The notes beneath the pieces are model-generated. The model saw only the letters and a list, made by a program, of their open reading frames with translations, was not told where the DNA came from and made no database searches. Below, in pieces: positions 1 to 10,552 of a stretch of 30,830 bases of DNA (within the stretch, counting starts at the first letter, position 1; each line of letters begins with the position of its first letter). The position numbers and the translations under genes were made by a program. Source of the stretch: Pseudoneurospora amorphoporcata. Lineage: Eukaryota > Ascomycota > Sordariomycetes > Sordariales > Sordariaceae. The stretch is from NCBI GenBank assembly GCA_033297205.1, contig MU859346.1, positions 1 to 30,830 on the forward strand, in the 5' to 3' direction.

Positions 1-94
<94 letters not shown>
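1..94 (+). repeat. (AAC)n microsatellite coding for poly-Asn
   Basis: About 31 uninterrupted AAC units fill the left edge. They are in frame with the actin-related protein downstream and encode an Asn tract. The repeat continues to base 1, so its full length is unknown. Confidence 0.95.
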
Positions 95-1202
95 AGACGA
101 CAAGCAAGAATATGTCTTATCCTTCGAAGAGTGCCATGACATTACAAACCGGCTAGTCTGGTGCAAGCCCTTCAAGGTAGAGAAGACTCCCAAGTCCTCA
201 CCTCCACAACCGGCTTCACCAGAAGGGGAAGGGCTGGCTACCGTTGAAGAAAGCGACGAGGACGAACCGACGACGACCACCACCGCCGCCGCCGCCGCCG
301 CCGCGGGCGAGAAACCACTACCCTCGCCACCAAAGACCACCACCATCACCCTTCGCTCCGGCCGATCCCCAGCGTCCCTCGAGCTAACCTTCGACCAACT
401 CTCCCAGCCCTGCGAAAACACCTTCTTCGACTCGCAATACTCGCTCTCCAGTTTCGACGACCACGAAACGCCCGTGCACTTCCTAGTCTACCGCACCCTC
501 CTCCAGCTCCCTCTCGATGTGCGAGCGCTCTGCATGTCCCGAATCATCTTCACAGGCGGGTGTACTACGGTGCTGGGTCTACGCAAACGGATCTTTGACG
601 AAGTTTCCCACATTTTCCAGGAGAGGGGGTGGGACCCCGTCTACGGAAAGGCCAAGGAGCAATTACGGACGAACGCGAAACTGAAGAGGAACGGCAGGCT
701 TACAACACAACCAACAAACAATAACAACAACAACAACAACAACAATAACAACAACACTTGGGTCACGCCCGGGGGTGTGTCCCCACCCACTGGAGCCTCC
801 GTCGAAGGAACAGCACCAGCGTCATCAGCATCAGGACAAGAAGAAGACGGCATCTGGCACGACGCCGCCAACTCTCTCCCCGAAATCGACCCGATCGAGG
901 CCCAACTCGCTCGCACCAACGCCTCTTCTAGTTCGCGCAAACCTTTGCATGGCCAACTGCGAGCTATCGAGTCCCTCGGTCCGTGGGCAGGCGGCAGTCT
1001 GATCACCCACCTCAAGGTACCAAGTGTCTCGACCATCGACAAAGACCAGTGGACGCAGCACGGCGTCACGGGGGCAACGGTTCGACAAGCCGATGTGGAG
1101 GCTAAGACGCAGCAGCGGCTGAGCTGGAACGCGATGAATAGGGGTGGTGGTGGAAGGGAGGGGAAGGAGCCGTGGACTTTGGGGGTTTGGGGGGCTGCTT
1201 GA
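1..1202 (+). CDS. Actin-related protein, probable dynactin Arp10/Arp11 (5' truncated)
   Basis: The frame is open from base 3 to the TGA at 1200-1202, giving the last 399 codons; the start lies outside the window. It opens with about 30 Asn codons (AAC repeat), then passes through an acidic, Thr/Ala-rich stretch before the conserved part. From about 474 the protein reads like the C-terminal half of an actin fold. IIFTGG (541-558) followed by VLGLRKRIFDEV corresponds to the actin SGG...PG...R nucleotide-site segment. GPWAGGSLI (985-1011) corresponds to the actin WIGGSIL segment, followed by a DQW..HG..GA stretch. A 13-Asn tract (717-755) sits in an insertion between these blocks. Such divergent, insertion-rich actins in filamentous fungi are typical of the Arp10/Arp11 pointed-end subunit of dynactin, which supports dynein transport on microtubules (RO-7 in Neurospora). 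Actin family membership is firm; the Arp10/11 assignment is inference. Another divergent Arp remains possible. Confidence 0.68.
717..755 (+). repeat. Second in-frame AAC/AAT tract (13 Asn)
   Basis: Thirteen consecutive Asn codons, eleven AAC with two AAT interruptions. They lie in an insertion of the actin-related protein between the GG-containing phosphate-site segment and the final WAGGS block. Confidence 0.9.
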
Positions 1203-1203
1203 G

Positions 1204-1221
1204 CTACCTTACCTAAGGTAG
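1204..1221. terminator. Perfect 8-bp inverted repeat immediately after the stop codon
   Basis: CTACCTTA (1204-1211) and TAAGGTAG (1214-1221) are perfect reverse complements separated by CC. The element begins one base after the TGA of the actin-related gene. It could form a hairpin at the start of the 3' UTR; a role in 3'-end formation is only inference, and fungal 3' ends normally do not need hairpins. The same TACC/TAGG wording recurs at 1491-1509 and in the terminal repeat. Confidence 0.45.
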
Positions 1222-1490
1222 TATGCAGAGGGCACACAGCTAGGGAGAGAATGGAAGGTTCACTGCTTGCCTTCCTTATCTGGCTGGATGGCTACCGTGG
1301 TGACGGGACGTCGACGAAGTATCTATCTGTCAAGGACCTGAGGGAACGTACATTCGATACATGGGGACTCGGACTCATGGTTCTGCAAAGCAACCTCAAG
1401 CAAAGGAATCTCACCGCCTGCCTGACTCGGCTTACTTAGGCTGTGGTGACGATGTGTTTTGTGTCTGTGTCCGAGGTGTGTCTGGGAGGA

Positions 1491-1509
1491 GGTACCTACC
1501 TTAGGTACC
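1491..1509. repeat. Inverted repeat GGTACCTA / TAGGTACC
   Basis: GGTACCTA (1491-1498) and TAGGTACC (1502-1509) are perfect reverse complements around CCT, followed by another TACCTTA copy. It belongs to the same short TAGGTA palindrome class as 1204-1221. Confidence 0.6.
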
Positions 1510-3321
1510 TACCTTAACCTTATCTTGGGTACGGTTCGTCCATCCATCCTCGAGGAACTGCAAAGGGAAGACGGTGAGCGAACGTGGGTGATCGAGCAGC
1601 AGAAGGGACCTTGACGACCTGCCCCTTGCCCTCCCGTTGGTCTGTTTGCTACGGTACCCCCTGAGTGGAGTGGGAAGATAACTGAAACTTTGAAACGAGC
1701 GGGAGATGGAAAAGGATATTATTATCATTCACGCAGGTTCAGTTGTCAGGGCAGCGAGGTCACACAGTCACGCAGAGAAACAAATATTCTTGCCTTGGCA
1801 CTTTCTTCTTTCAAATACCTTGGTTGTTGCTGTTTACTCTCACCTTCCATGCTCTGCTCTTGTCAGGTTCCAGGTTCCGATTTCGGGGTGTCTTCGTGTG
1901 TGTTTGTTTGTGTGTGGTGGACCGCAGGTTGCTGGGCCAGTTGCTTGTGGAATATGGGCTGGCTTGTTGCTCCCTCATATCATATCCCACCTCGCATTTG
2001 AGACTGGCGTGTGGCCGGAAGAGTCTTGCACGCATTTATATGTCTTTTTATCTCCTTGGACCCAAGGTCTTTTCTTCCATACACCAACCATGTGCTCGTC
2101 TCAACATTACGCGAGCCGTTGTTCACGTGGTGGACAGGACGGAGAGGTTCTCGGGTTCTTGCCAGATCAAGTATCATCTCCACCTGGTATCGAATGGCAG
2201 TTCCCATCATGGTTCCCGGGACCGAGTTCCTGGAGCAACCGACTTCGGCCTGCAAACAAATACAAATGACGTCGTTGCCCTCTTCTGCTCCTGCCTCTTT
2301 TTCCCTACCTCAAGGATGTGGCTCCCCTTATCAGCTTTGCGCCTTCCAGAACGTGGTTCCTGTCTATTGTTACTCCACCGGTACCATTGTTGTGTCCTTC
2401 ATCCCATGTGGCAGCCACGAAAAGCAGTTGAGAAAGACAGCAAGTGCTCCACTTAAACAGGTGGTTGAAACTCGGGCTGCATATTGGCCAGCTGAATAAG
2501 TCCAACCCTCATTTCCCGAGGAGGCAGAATGGGAAGTCACGATCTTGACTTCCTGCCCATATTGGTTTTTCTTCCCTGGCTCCTTCCTTCGTTTTGTTTT
2601 TTCTCCTTCCACACAAATTTTTACCAGCCAAGCGTTCTGCGGCGAAGGATCTTTTTCTTCTCCAGGAAGCAACCATCGTTTTGACCATCGCGTCCACCAC
2701 ACTTTCCAACACACGAACAACAACAACACCACCACATCTACAAGACAGGATTACTCGACACTCTTAACCAGCATTCATCGTTCTTTCCACTTGTGGACTG
2801 GATCTTGACGGCTACTCTCATCATACTTACCGCGAGAAGCTTTACGGAGCATTCTTACCAACCAACCTCAGTCACGGTCACGGGCAACAACAACCCCTCA
2901 CAACTCGCGACCAACCACACTTTCTGCCTTCTTACATCGAGTTGGTAGTACTTCTACCTCCCTCTGTCTCTTCTTCTCCTCTCTCTTTTGATCTGTAGAC
3001 GTTCTTCCATCGTCGATCTTTTCTCTCATCACTCCGACACTACTCACCAACATTACCGGTCGCCTCCAAACCACCGAGGCTTCAGCAGGATCACCATCTT
3101 CGCTGAAAACAACAAACATCAAGCCCGCACCACCTCTTCACCCTAACCAATTTTTGTTGACCGGAATTTTGCTTTTTGGTCTCTATCCAAAGCTATCTTC
3201 CTCTCGTCTTTTCATCGTACCGTCGGTCGACCTCATCCTCCCCGGCGTCCCCATCGTTGAGCCTGTGTCGATCCGTCGTCATCGGTAACCACTCAAGCCA
3301 ACCTTGACGTTTGGGTGTGAG

Positions 3322-3411
3322 GTAAGTCATTTTCAGGTTCAGTTGTCATCTTCAAACACCTCACTTGCTTTATCACACGTGGGGTACTTGAAACACCAAC
3401 GACAACAATAG
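3322..3411 (+). other. Candidate 5' UTR intron of the 937-aa gene
   Basis: The donor G|GTAAGTC at 3322 matches consensus very well and lies in leader-like sequence. ACAATAG ending at 3411 is the nearest plausible acceptor, preceded by a weak branch-like CACCAAC. The acceptor is uncertain and could lie further downstream. Confidence 0.3.
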
Positions 3412-4186
3412 TATCATCACCAAGTGCAAGTGTACAGCTTGTATCCCATTTATTGCTTTCCATCATCTTGGTTTTGCCATCAGGCAGGCAACAGACGCAC
3501 AGATACCAAAGAACATTGCTACACTTGGAAGAAAAGGGGGAGTGGGTACTTGGGACACTTCACTCCCAGGATCTTTAGGTACCAAACACCACAGGCACAA
3601 GTTACAGAGGGAGGAGCCAGGTTTGACAGGACCAGGTTGCACTCCAAGGTCGGGTTGGCGAGAAGCGTGGCAGCACTTCAGTGGGCATAACATATTTAGG
3701 CACATACACAAACGTGGTGGTGGTATCAAAGGACATTTTTATCTGGGTTGGCACCCAAAAGAGATGGAGATCTATAACAAACGACCTGTTCACCATCCCC
3801 GACACATTCGCAAGTTCCTTTATGTTCTTTGGGTGCTTCAAGTGAACAGTCGACCTCTCCCACCCTACATGGTTCTGGCAGCAAAGCACCTCCTCCGCAC
3901 CACCAGGCTTTGCAACTATGTCACCATTGTGGTCGAGTCAAGCGAGTCCTTCAGGCCGCTCGACACATATCTCGACTCATGTCCCGTCTTCCTCTTCTCA
4001 CAGATGAAGACCCAACATCTAACAGAAGGTCCTAGCGTTCGCATACCCACTCTACCAGTTCCGGCTCTTGTCCTGCCGTATCTGCCAACTGGCGACGAAG
4101 AAGGTCTTCTCTATCCAACACTGTTCAGCTGGCATTGTGCCGTTCGACACCGCACATACCACGTGTTTGCGTTCATCACAGTCAAC

Positions 4187-7061
4187 ATGTCTGCCCGCAG
4201 ATATACAATCGAGGAGCTGAAGGAGCTCCACCAGCCGTCTATCGGCAGTGCTAGTCTCAAGTTCTCCGGCAACCCCGAAGTCGGTAAGTACACTCTTCAT
4301 TCGTATGGCAGCGCAAACTCCAAACTAACAAGGTGACACTCTAGGCAACATCCTCCGAGGTTCGGGCAGCGAGTCTTCCGATAACAAACCCCATCCGATC
4401 CACAAGCAGAGACACTGGGACGAGTCTTCCGTGGCTTCTGAGGAAGTCTTATTCAAGGGCAACGCCAGTCGTCGCGCTCACCGTGAGGCCACTCGCGATC
4501 TTCACCGCGACAAGATCAATCATACCGTCCGAGAGCCAAAGCGTGAAGCCGGTCACGGTCACATTGCCACTCAGTTTGTGGAGGATCCCAAGGCTTCAAA
4601 CGACGGCGCCTGGGTGTACCGTGGTCGCAGCGACTCGGACGCTGCTTCAGCCGAACCCATCTCAGCTCCTGGAGGAAAAGTGACCCAGGCTAACGAAGGT
4701 TTCAAGCGGTTCTACAAAGCCGTTGTGTCACCTACCCACGTTCGGGTCACTGCAGGAGGGCGTATTGTTCCCAACACTCGCGGTCCGCCCTCGCCGACTG
4801 CCAAGCGCTCAAAGGAGAGCGGTCTCAACGAGAACCAGTGCCTCTCCGACAAAACAGCACAGTCCAAGCCGTCGCTGGGCCAGATGCCCTTCACTCAACC
4901 TTTCCCAGTCATTGCGCCATACTTCCCCGGCTGCCCTCCTGGCTTCCAAGCTCTTCCCGCTGGCATGCCCTTCATGCCCATGCCCTACGGTCAACTTCCT
5001 CCCGGATTCCAGTTCATGCCTCAGGCTTTCAACTCTGCCGGTATGGGCCAGATGCCTCAGAATAACATGGCAAACAACAAGGACGTCAACGGCGCACAGC
5101 CTGCAGGTTTGCAGGCCCAGACTGCTACCGCGGGTGACAAAAACGACAAGGTGAAGATCACTCCTCCCGAGTTCTTTGATCCGAGCAAGCCTTTCATGTT
5201 CAACGGCCAGTACTTCATGCCCACTCCACCTGGTGCAACGGCCAACCAGATGGCTGTACCCTCCATGGTTGGTGTTCCTTCCGGCGTGACGGGTATGACT
5301 GGACATATGATGCAACAATTTCCCGGCAGACCTGGTGGCGTCATGGGCGCCTTCTCCATGTCCAACCCGGGAGTCCAAGGCTCAACCGGTGCTCCCGGCA
5401 TGAACCACCAAGGCTTCTCGATTGCCAACTACAAGCCGCCCCCGATTCCCCCGGTCATTTCCTCTATCAAGCCAAGCGATATCACCAAGAAGCAGATTGC
5501 CGGCTTCAAGCAGTCCCTCAAGTACCATGAGGATCAGCTTCAGTACAACCGTCACCAGATTGATGAGAAGGAAATGGAGGCAGCCATCCAAAACTATCGC
5601 GCTCTCATCCAACGCTTTGAGGTCAAGCTCAAGACCGAGCTCGAGTATGAGCAGTCGATTCTTGGCCAAACCGAGCTCAAGGACAATGCCACTACCGGCT
5701 CTCAAACCCCCAAGGCTTCCAAGGTTGACAGCAAGCCTGCTGCTGCTGCTGCTGATAACAGGAACTTCTCTCGGCCCATGTCATCTCTGACCGAGACCCA
5801 GTTGAACGCCAAGTTCAACAACAATGCTCCAAGCGAATCCACCGAGGATGAGGATTCTCAGTCGGACACGACCCATCGCAAGGATTATGGCGAGATTCGG
5901 ATGAAGTTCGATCCCGAGGACTCCATGACTTTTGAGGAGTTCCAGAAGATGACTGCGAATCTGCCTCCTGCGGCCGCCATGGCTCCCTCTTTTTACCCTG
6001 GCCGCTTTCGTTCGCTCTCTGAGCTAGAGAGGGCTAGGATGGAATCTGACAGACGGCTGTGTGGCATGCCCGTTGAGGATCCGATTCCACCCCCTCCAAT
6101 TGACTATGTGGAAGGGTCTCAGTCTCATTTTCTCGGCATTCCCAGCCGCGAAAATCTGAGCTACTCAGGCAACAAATCAAGCACAACCGGCTCCAACTAC
6201 GGTGTTCCTTATCTCCTTGGAACCCTTCCCAAGAACGTTGATCCTCGCAGTGCTACCTCTGAGGATTATGTGTACAGCCGACCCTTGACCCAGGATGAGA
6301 TGCGTGCTCGCTGGCTTTTCCAGAACGACGCTCCCAAGGACATCAGCAAGGGCCTTCCCAGATACGACGGCAAGCACTTTTACCCTGCTGCTTCCTCATC
6401 GGTTGCCGAGTCTGCTGTCCCCGACAGCCCTCAGATGCGTTCGCCTCGTTCTGGCGGTACTGCTCGGCCCGACGAGTACCGTCTCACCCGCTCAGACCCT
6501 TTCAGACCCTGCACCCCGTTCCACAGGGGTGAGTCTGCTTCGCTCTCGGATGACGAGGACGACTATGATACCAAGGGCTACGATTCCAGGATCTACAGTC
6601 AGTCCGACAACATCCAGCCTCATATTGAGGGATTCCACTCCCGTGAGCCGACTGCCACCTATGAGTCTCGCGAGAGCAGCCTCGATGCCCATTCGATGGC
6701 TCTCCAGGATCGTCAGGCCGAGAATGTGTCTGGCAGCGCCAAGCTCTGGCCAGACATGCTGAAGAAGAGTGGTACCAGCAGTGCCTTGTCTTCGGCTACC
6801 GCTACCGGTTGGCTGCCTCAGTATCAGACTTCCACGATGATGTCTTTCCCTCCCAGCAACGATCGTTCGCACAGAGTTGTTCCTTCGCCGGACAACGACT
6901 GCAGCGACGGAGGCGCGATGCTCACTCCCGTTCCTGAGAAGCGTGGAGAGAACCGTCCCATCCAGCATGTCAGCTCTCTGGACGATCAGTTCAAGAATGT
7001 CACCATCGAGGCGTCTGACCGCCGCAACGTGAACAAGATTCCCGCTCCTTTCAATCTCTAA
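4187..7061 (+). CDS. 937-aa low-complexity protein with coiled coil and eIF4E-binding-like N-terminus
   Basis: There are two exons, 4187-4283 and 4345-7061, around a 61-nt intron (GTAAGT...CTAAC...CTAG) that splits a Gly codon. The ATG is chosen for its good context (GTCAACATG) and because the conserved-looking N-terminus starts there, although the frame stays open upstream to 3542. Residues 6-14 read YTIEELKEL, close to the Y-x4-L-hydrophobic eIF4E-binding motif of 4E-T proteins, except that Lys occupies the hydrophobic position. A basic segment follows, then a conserved-looking FKRFYKAVVSP...GGRIVPN block near residue 160, a Pro/Met/Gly/Gln-rich region (about 205-395), a coiled coil of about 65 residues (roughly 407-475), and a long acidic Ser-rich disordered tail. 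No catalytic domain is visible. By composition it resembles a translation or mRNP scaffold, but that is inference. I do not recognise a named family. Confidence 0.85.
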
Positions 7062-7801
7062 GGAGGCGCGGATCATGCCCAAGTTTCAGCCACATGGACA
7101 GTCATGGTTCTATATGCCATGGGTCAGAGATCATTAATATCAGTCCACAAAAGCGGATGACACGAATCAAGCCCCTTTTCACTGCGCCAGGCCAGAGAGT
7201 ATGGACCATCAGTACAAGGAATGGAAGCATCGACACATGGTTGGCAGCCTTGATCGAATACAAGAACATGGCAGACAGCCTTTTGCGAACAAAAGACTTC
7301 ATCATTTCTTGTTTTATTATTGCATTACCCACATTAGCCTTATTACTCTTTATGGTTTGCGGCATCGGCTCTACAGATGAGCATGAGTTCCGCACATTTT
7401 CAGACTCACAGATGCGTTGTATCGTCATCTTTAATTAGAGATTGAGAAGGAGAGAGAGTATCGATATATGAACGGCAGATTACGAATTACCAGATCATGT
7501 ACAGTAGGGTTAGCATAGCACCGAAGAATATTGTAGAACAAAACGTGACCGATGCAGTGATTGTGTGATTATGTGGTGCATTTTGGTAACTCGTTCATGA
7601 TCTCTAGAATAACAGATGCTTTTGGTCCTGCAGTCTCCCAAAAAAATAAAAACACTGATTATGTACGATTACAATCCATAATAACTCGTAGCATCCATAA
7701 CCGTTCCCTTTCCATGCTTGTTCTAATACATCACATCAACATAAGTACTCTCTCATGATAATTCTTTCTTTCTTTCTTTTCAGTCGACAACATTCACTCA
7801 C
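7062..7801. other. Convergent 3' UTR region
   Basis: This AT-richer region separates the tail-to-tail 937-aa gene (+) and the glycosyltransferase-like gene (-). It should contain both 3' UTRs and polyadenylation sites. A 114-codon open frame at 7094-7438 shows no coding character or family resemblance. No RNA gene or repeat beyond a short TTTC run (7763-7779) is seen. Confidence 0.6.
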
Positions 7802-9931
7802 TCAATCCGAATCAAACCACCCCCCGCCCTTGCCCCTCTTCTCACTCCCCATCCCGCCCGCATACTTCTCCTCCTCCTCGGCCCACTTCTCCCTCTCCAT
7901 CTCCTTGCGAGCCAGATACGCGCGCGCAAACCTCCACGCTTCCCAATCCGCTAGGTTCCACGCTTCTACCGCCTCGCGGATCTTGATTTCTTCCTTTGTG
8001 ACGTGACTGTGACTGGTGGTGGTCTTCTTCTTTTTGTTCTCGGCGGCTTCGTCGTCGTCGGAGGAGACGATATCTCTGGCCAAGGATAAAAGGTTGGGTT
8101 CGAGCTTGAGGTCTTGTTCCGAAGGGACGGAACCTTCTTTTTCGTCGTGGAGTGGGGGGAGGATGAAGTTGGATTTGGGTTTGTGGATTTCGGATTCGAT
8201 TTTCTCGGTGGCGTCGTCGTGGTGCTGCGAGTCTGACTCTGACGTAGAAGTAGAAGAGGAGGAGGACGGGTTGGAGGAGGAGCTGGAGGGGTTAGGGAGG
8301 GAAGGCAAGTCAAACCCGAAATGCCAATCCAAGAACCTCAAGGTCCCCTCCTCGTTGGCACCTGCGGCGGTGTCCCGCTCGGCTGTTAACCACAGGGATC
8401 GACATGACCCGTATTCACCCGCTACGGCCTCCTTGAAGCGCAGGACGCGCGCCCCGGCAGGGACGGCTTTTCCTTTGAATAGGTCGGTCATCAAGTCGCT
8501 GACCCAGGCGTCTCGCACTGAGTCGCGCCTGATCCACGGTATGGTGATTTGTTCGCGCATGGCAGATAGAGATTGGATGGTGTACGGATGGGGCACCGTG
8601 CCGATTGTGTACACGTTTGAACTGTTTTTGTAGTGCGCCGGCGTGGAGATCTTGATGGGAGAACCACCGGTTGTCGAGGAGCAGGGGACGCACTTGGGGC
8701 GGTTGGGCGGGCAGGATTGCGGTAGGGGGTTATTGGTCGGGCAGGAAGCCAGGCGCAAGGCGATGGAGTAGGAAGGAGCAATCATGTGTGTGGTGTGTTG
8801 CGGGAGGGGCTTCACGACTGCGATGCCGCCTTCGGAAAAGAGGTTTTGCCAGGTTTGGTGTAGATGGGCGTTGATCAGGTCGTTGAGAGCCTTGAGGCCG
8901 GCGACGCGGTCGCCTCCGATGGTTTCGGCGATTTTGGGGTAGAGACGCTTGAGGGTTGTGGCCGAGTAGAAGGCTAGGGAGGAGGTGGAGGGGGTGTCAT
9001 CGATGGTGAATGCCCCTGGGTTTCCGTCCTTGTCGTCCTTGGAGTCGTCCTTGGTGGAGGTGGTGGAGGTGATGGTGGCGGGAACAGCTTCGAGCAAGTT
9101 TTTGGCCGTCTTGAGGTTGTTGGGGCTCGCAAGAGCAAGCTTGATGGCCTTTGCCACGTCCGCTTTGGGGCCAACGAAGAGACCATCATCTCCCAGATCC
9201 TTCCATCTCGTCAAGCCGGGGAACTCGCCGCGGCGGAGATAGACAAGCAGCGGATCGTCGTAAGCGCCCATGGGGAACAAAGAGTAATGCGCCAAAAGCC
9301 CGCCGCCCATGTTCTCCCACGCCAGCCAGCGCATGATATCCGTCTTCAAAGAAGCGTCCATGGTCCCTTCTCCTTGGTCGCCGCTGGTGCGATGTTGAAG
9401 TTCCTCGTACATGGGGTTATTCATAGCCTCGGCAGGGCTAAGAATGATAGGCTTGAAGCCCATTGCCCACCAGGCGCGACGCCACGAAAGGAGGATATCG
9501 CTCTCGACTTCCTTGGTGGCCTTTTCGCGCTCGATGGTGTTATCGTAGTAAACGTAGATGGGCGGGCGCGGGGCCAGCTCGGGCAGGAGAGAGCGGTTCT
9601 CGTCGAGGGTGACGGAGCTGCTGAAGGGGTAGGACAGCCATTTCCAGTTGGCGTACCACGAGGACTGGCCGTAGGTGTCGTTCTTCTGGCGCGGGGGCGC
9701 GTGGGCCGGTTGCTTAAACGGGTTGACCTTGTTCCAGGGGTTCTTGATGGAGTCGGGGATGGAGAGCTTGTGGTCGGCAATCTGAAGACTGGGTCCCGTG
9801 GGGATGGCGCTGGGCAGGGTGAAGAGGAGGCTGAAGATGGCGAAGAGGGAGACGGACACGAGGAGGAGGGAGAGCTGTCGTGAGCCTAGGCGCGGGAGGG
9901 GTCGTCCGCAGAGGACGTATTGTCGAGGCAT
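7802..9931 (-). CDS. Type II membrane protein resembling GT32/GT-A glycosyltransferases
   Basis: This is a single-exon gene of 709 aa; its ATG at 9931 has context AACGCAATG. A short cytosolic N-terminus is followed by one hydrophobic signal-anchor (about residues 20-40), the topology of a Golgi or ER type II enzyme. The lumenal part has IYVYYDNT (125-132), a Trp/Arg-rich WRRAWWAMGFKPIIL stretch (150-164), and KTDIMRWLAWENMGGG (196-211). That last block resembles the Ser-Asp-x2-R-x3-L-x2-GG-x-Y core of GT32-like transferases. However, the DxD metal-binding motif normally following the GG is absent (LLAHYSLFP instead), so it may be inactive or a divergent family. A Cys cluster (C-x8-C-x6-C-x2-C) lies in the middle, and the C-terminus is Ser/Glu/Lys-rich and charged. 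The exact family is unknown; conservation in fungi is inferred, not checked. Confidence 0.8.
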   Translation of the reverse strand: MPRQYVLCGRPLPRLGSRQLSLLLVSVSLFAIFSLLFTLPSAIPTGPSLQIADHKLSIPDSIKNPWNKVNPFKQPAHAPPRQKNDTYGQSSWYANWKWLSYPFSSSVTLDENRSLLPELAPRPPIYVYYDNTIEREKATKEVESDILLSWRRAWWAMGFKPIILSPAEAMNNPMYEELQHRTSGDQGEGTMDASLKTDIMRWLAWENMGGGLLAHYSLFPMGAYDDPLLVYLRRGEFPGLTRWKDLGDDGLFVGPKADVAKAIKLALASPNNLKTAKNLLEAVPATITSTTSTKDDSKDDKDGNPGAFTIDDTPSTSSLAFYSATTLKRLYPKIAETIGGDRVAGLKALNDLINAHLHQTWQNLFSEGGIAVVKPLPQHTTHMIAPSYSIALRLASCPTNNPLPQSCPPNRPKCVPCSSTTGGSPIKISTPAHYKNSSNVYTIGTVPHPYTIQSLSAMREQITIPWIRRDSVRDAWVSDLMTDLFKGKAVPAGARVLRFKEAVAGEYGSCRSLWLTAERDTAAGANEEGTLRFLDWHFGFDLPSLPNPSSSSSNPSSSSSTSTSESDSQHHDDATEKIESEIHKPKSNFILPPLHDEKEGSVPSEQDLKLEPNLLSLARDIVSSDDDEAAENKKKKTTTSHSHVTKEEIKIREAVEAWNLADWEAWRFARAYLARKEMEREKWAEEEEKYAGGMGSEKRGKGGGWFDSD

Positions 9932-10552
9932 TGCGTTTGTATGTGTGTGCGATGGTTATTGCGACGAGGATCAGATCAAATCATTACTGTGTGTATTAAA
10001 AGCAAAAAGAAGAAGAGTTGGTGGGAAAACGAGAGTGTCGAAGACGCAATTAGTTGAAGTTGAGCATGGTTGTTCGAGAAGCTGCTGACAAGCAAGACGA
10101 CAAGCCAACGACGTTGAACTGAAAGTCGGTGTTTGTTGTCGTTGTAGAGAAGAGGCTGACAACACAACCGGCGGGAGATATTCAGGAGACGTCAACTTGA
10201 ATCTATCCGACACTTTAGGTTGTGATAACGGGCCAATTGCTTGTTAGAGGTCCTGCGAATGCTGCGATAAGGGGCACTGCAGCCCGGGGGCGTTCTAGAA
10301 AGGGGTGACGCGGCGGAAGTGGGACACCTGTGGGCTGACACACGCGTGTGGCTGTGGCTTGGCTGCCACTTAAAGTCTAGACCAGACACTGTGCGGCGGT
10401 GCGACGGCTAGCTTCAACCCTAACCCTTTACAGCTCCCGGGCTTCCCCCAAGTTCCGCATATCAACTTCCTGCAATAGAAGAACGTATGGAATTTCTTGG
10501 TTCATATAACCCTCTGTATATATCCCAACATAGGTACAATAAGCTCATGGTA
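9932..10552. other. Intergenic region between two minus-strand genes
   Basis: It contains the promoter and leader of the glycosyltransferase-like gene and the 3' UTR of the Abp2-family gene. Open frames here are short and unconvincing. No RNA gene or repeat element is seen. Confidence 0.55.

Larger units (their letters stand above)
1203..4186. other. Long intergenic region and probable 5' leader of the 937-aa gene
   Basis: No convincing coding gene is seen in these 3 kb on either strand: the open frames are short, mutually overlapping and without recognisable domains. The first part (to about 2500) holds the 3' end of the actin-related gene and upstream DNA. From about 2540 to 3300 the + strand becomes pyrimidine- and CAA/CAC-rich, as in the transcribed leaders of Sordariaceae genes, so transcription of the downstream gene probably begins here. 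A strong donor (GAG|GTAAGT) at 3322 suggests a leader intron; a possible acceptor is ACAATAG ending at 3411. Two CACGTG boxes lie at 2124-2129 and 3376-3381 and a third at 4160-4165. Confidence 0.5.

Noticed and set aside
1203..4186. A hidden gene in the 3-kb gap
   Set aside because: Open frames on all strands are short, overlap each other and lack domains or consistent splice chains; the DNA looks like promoter and leader.
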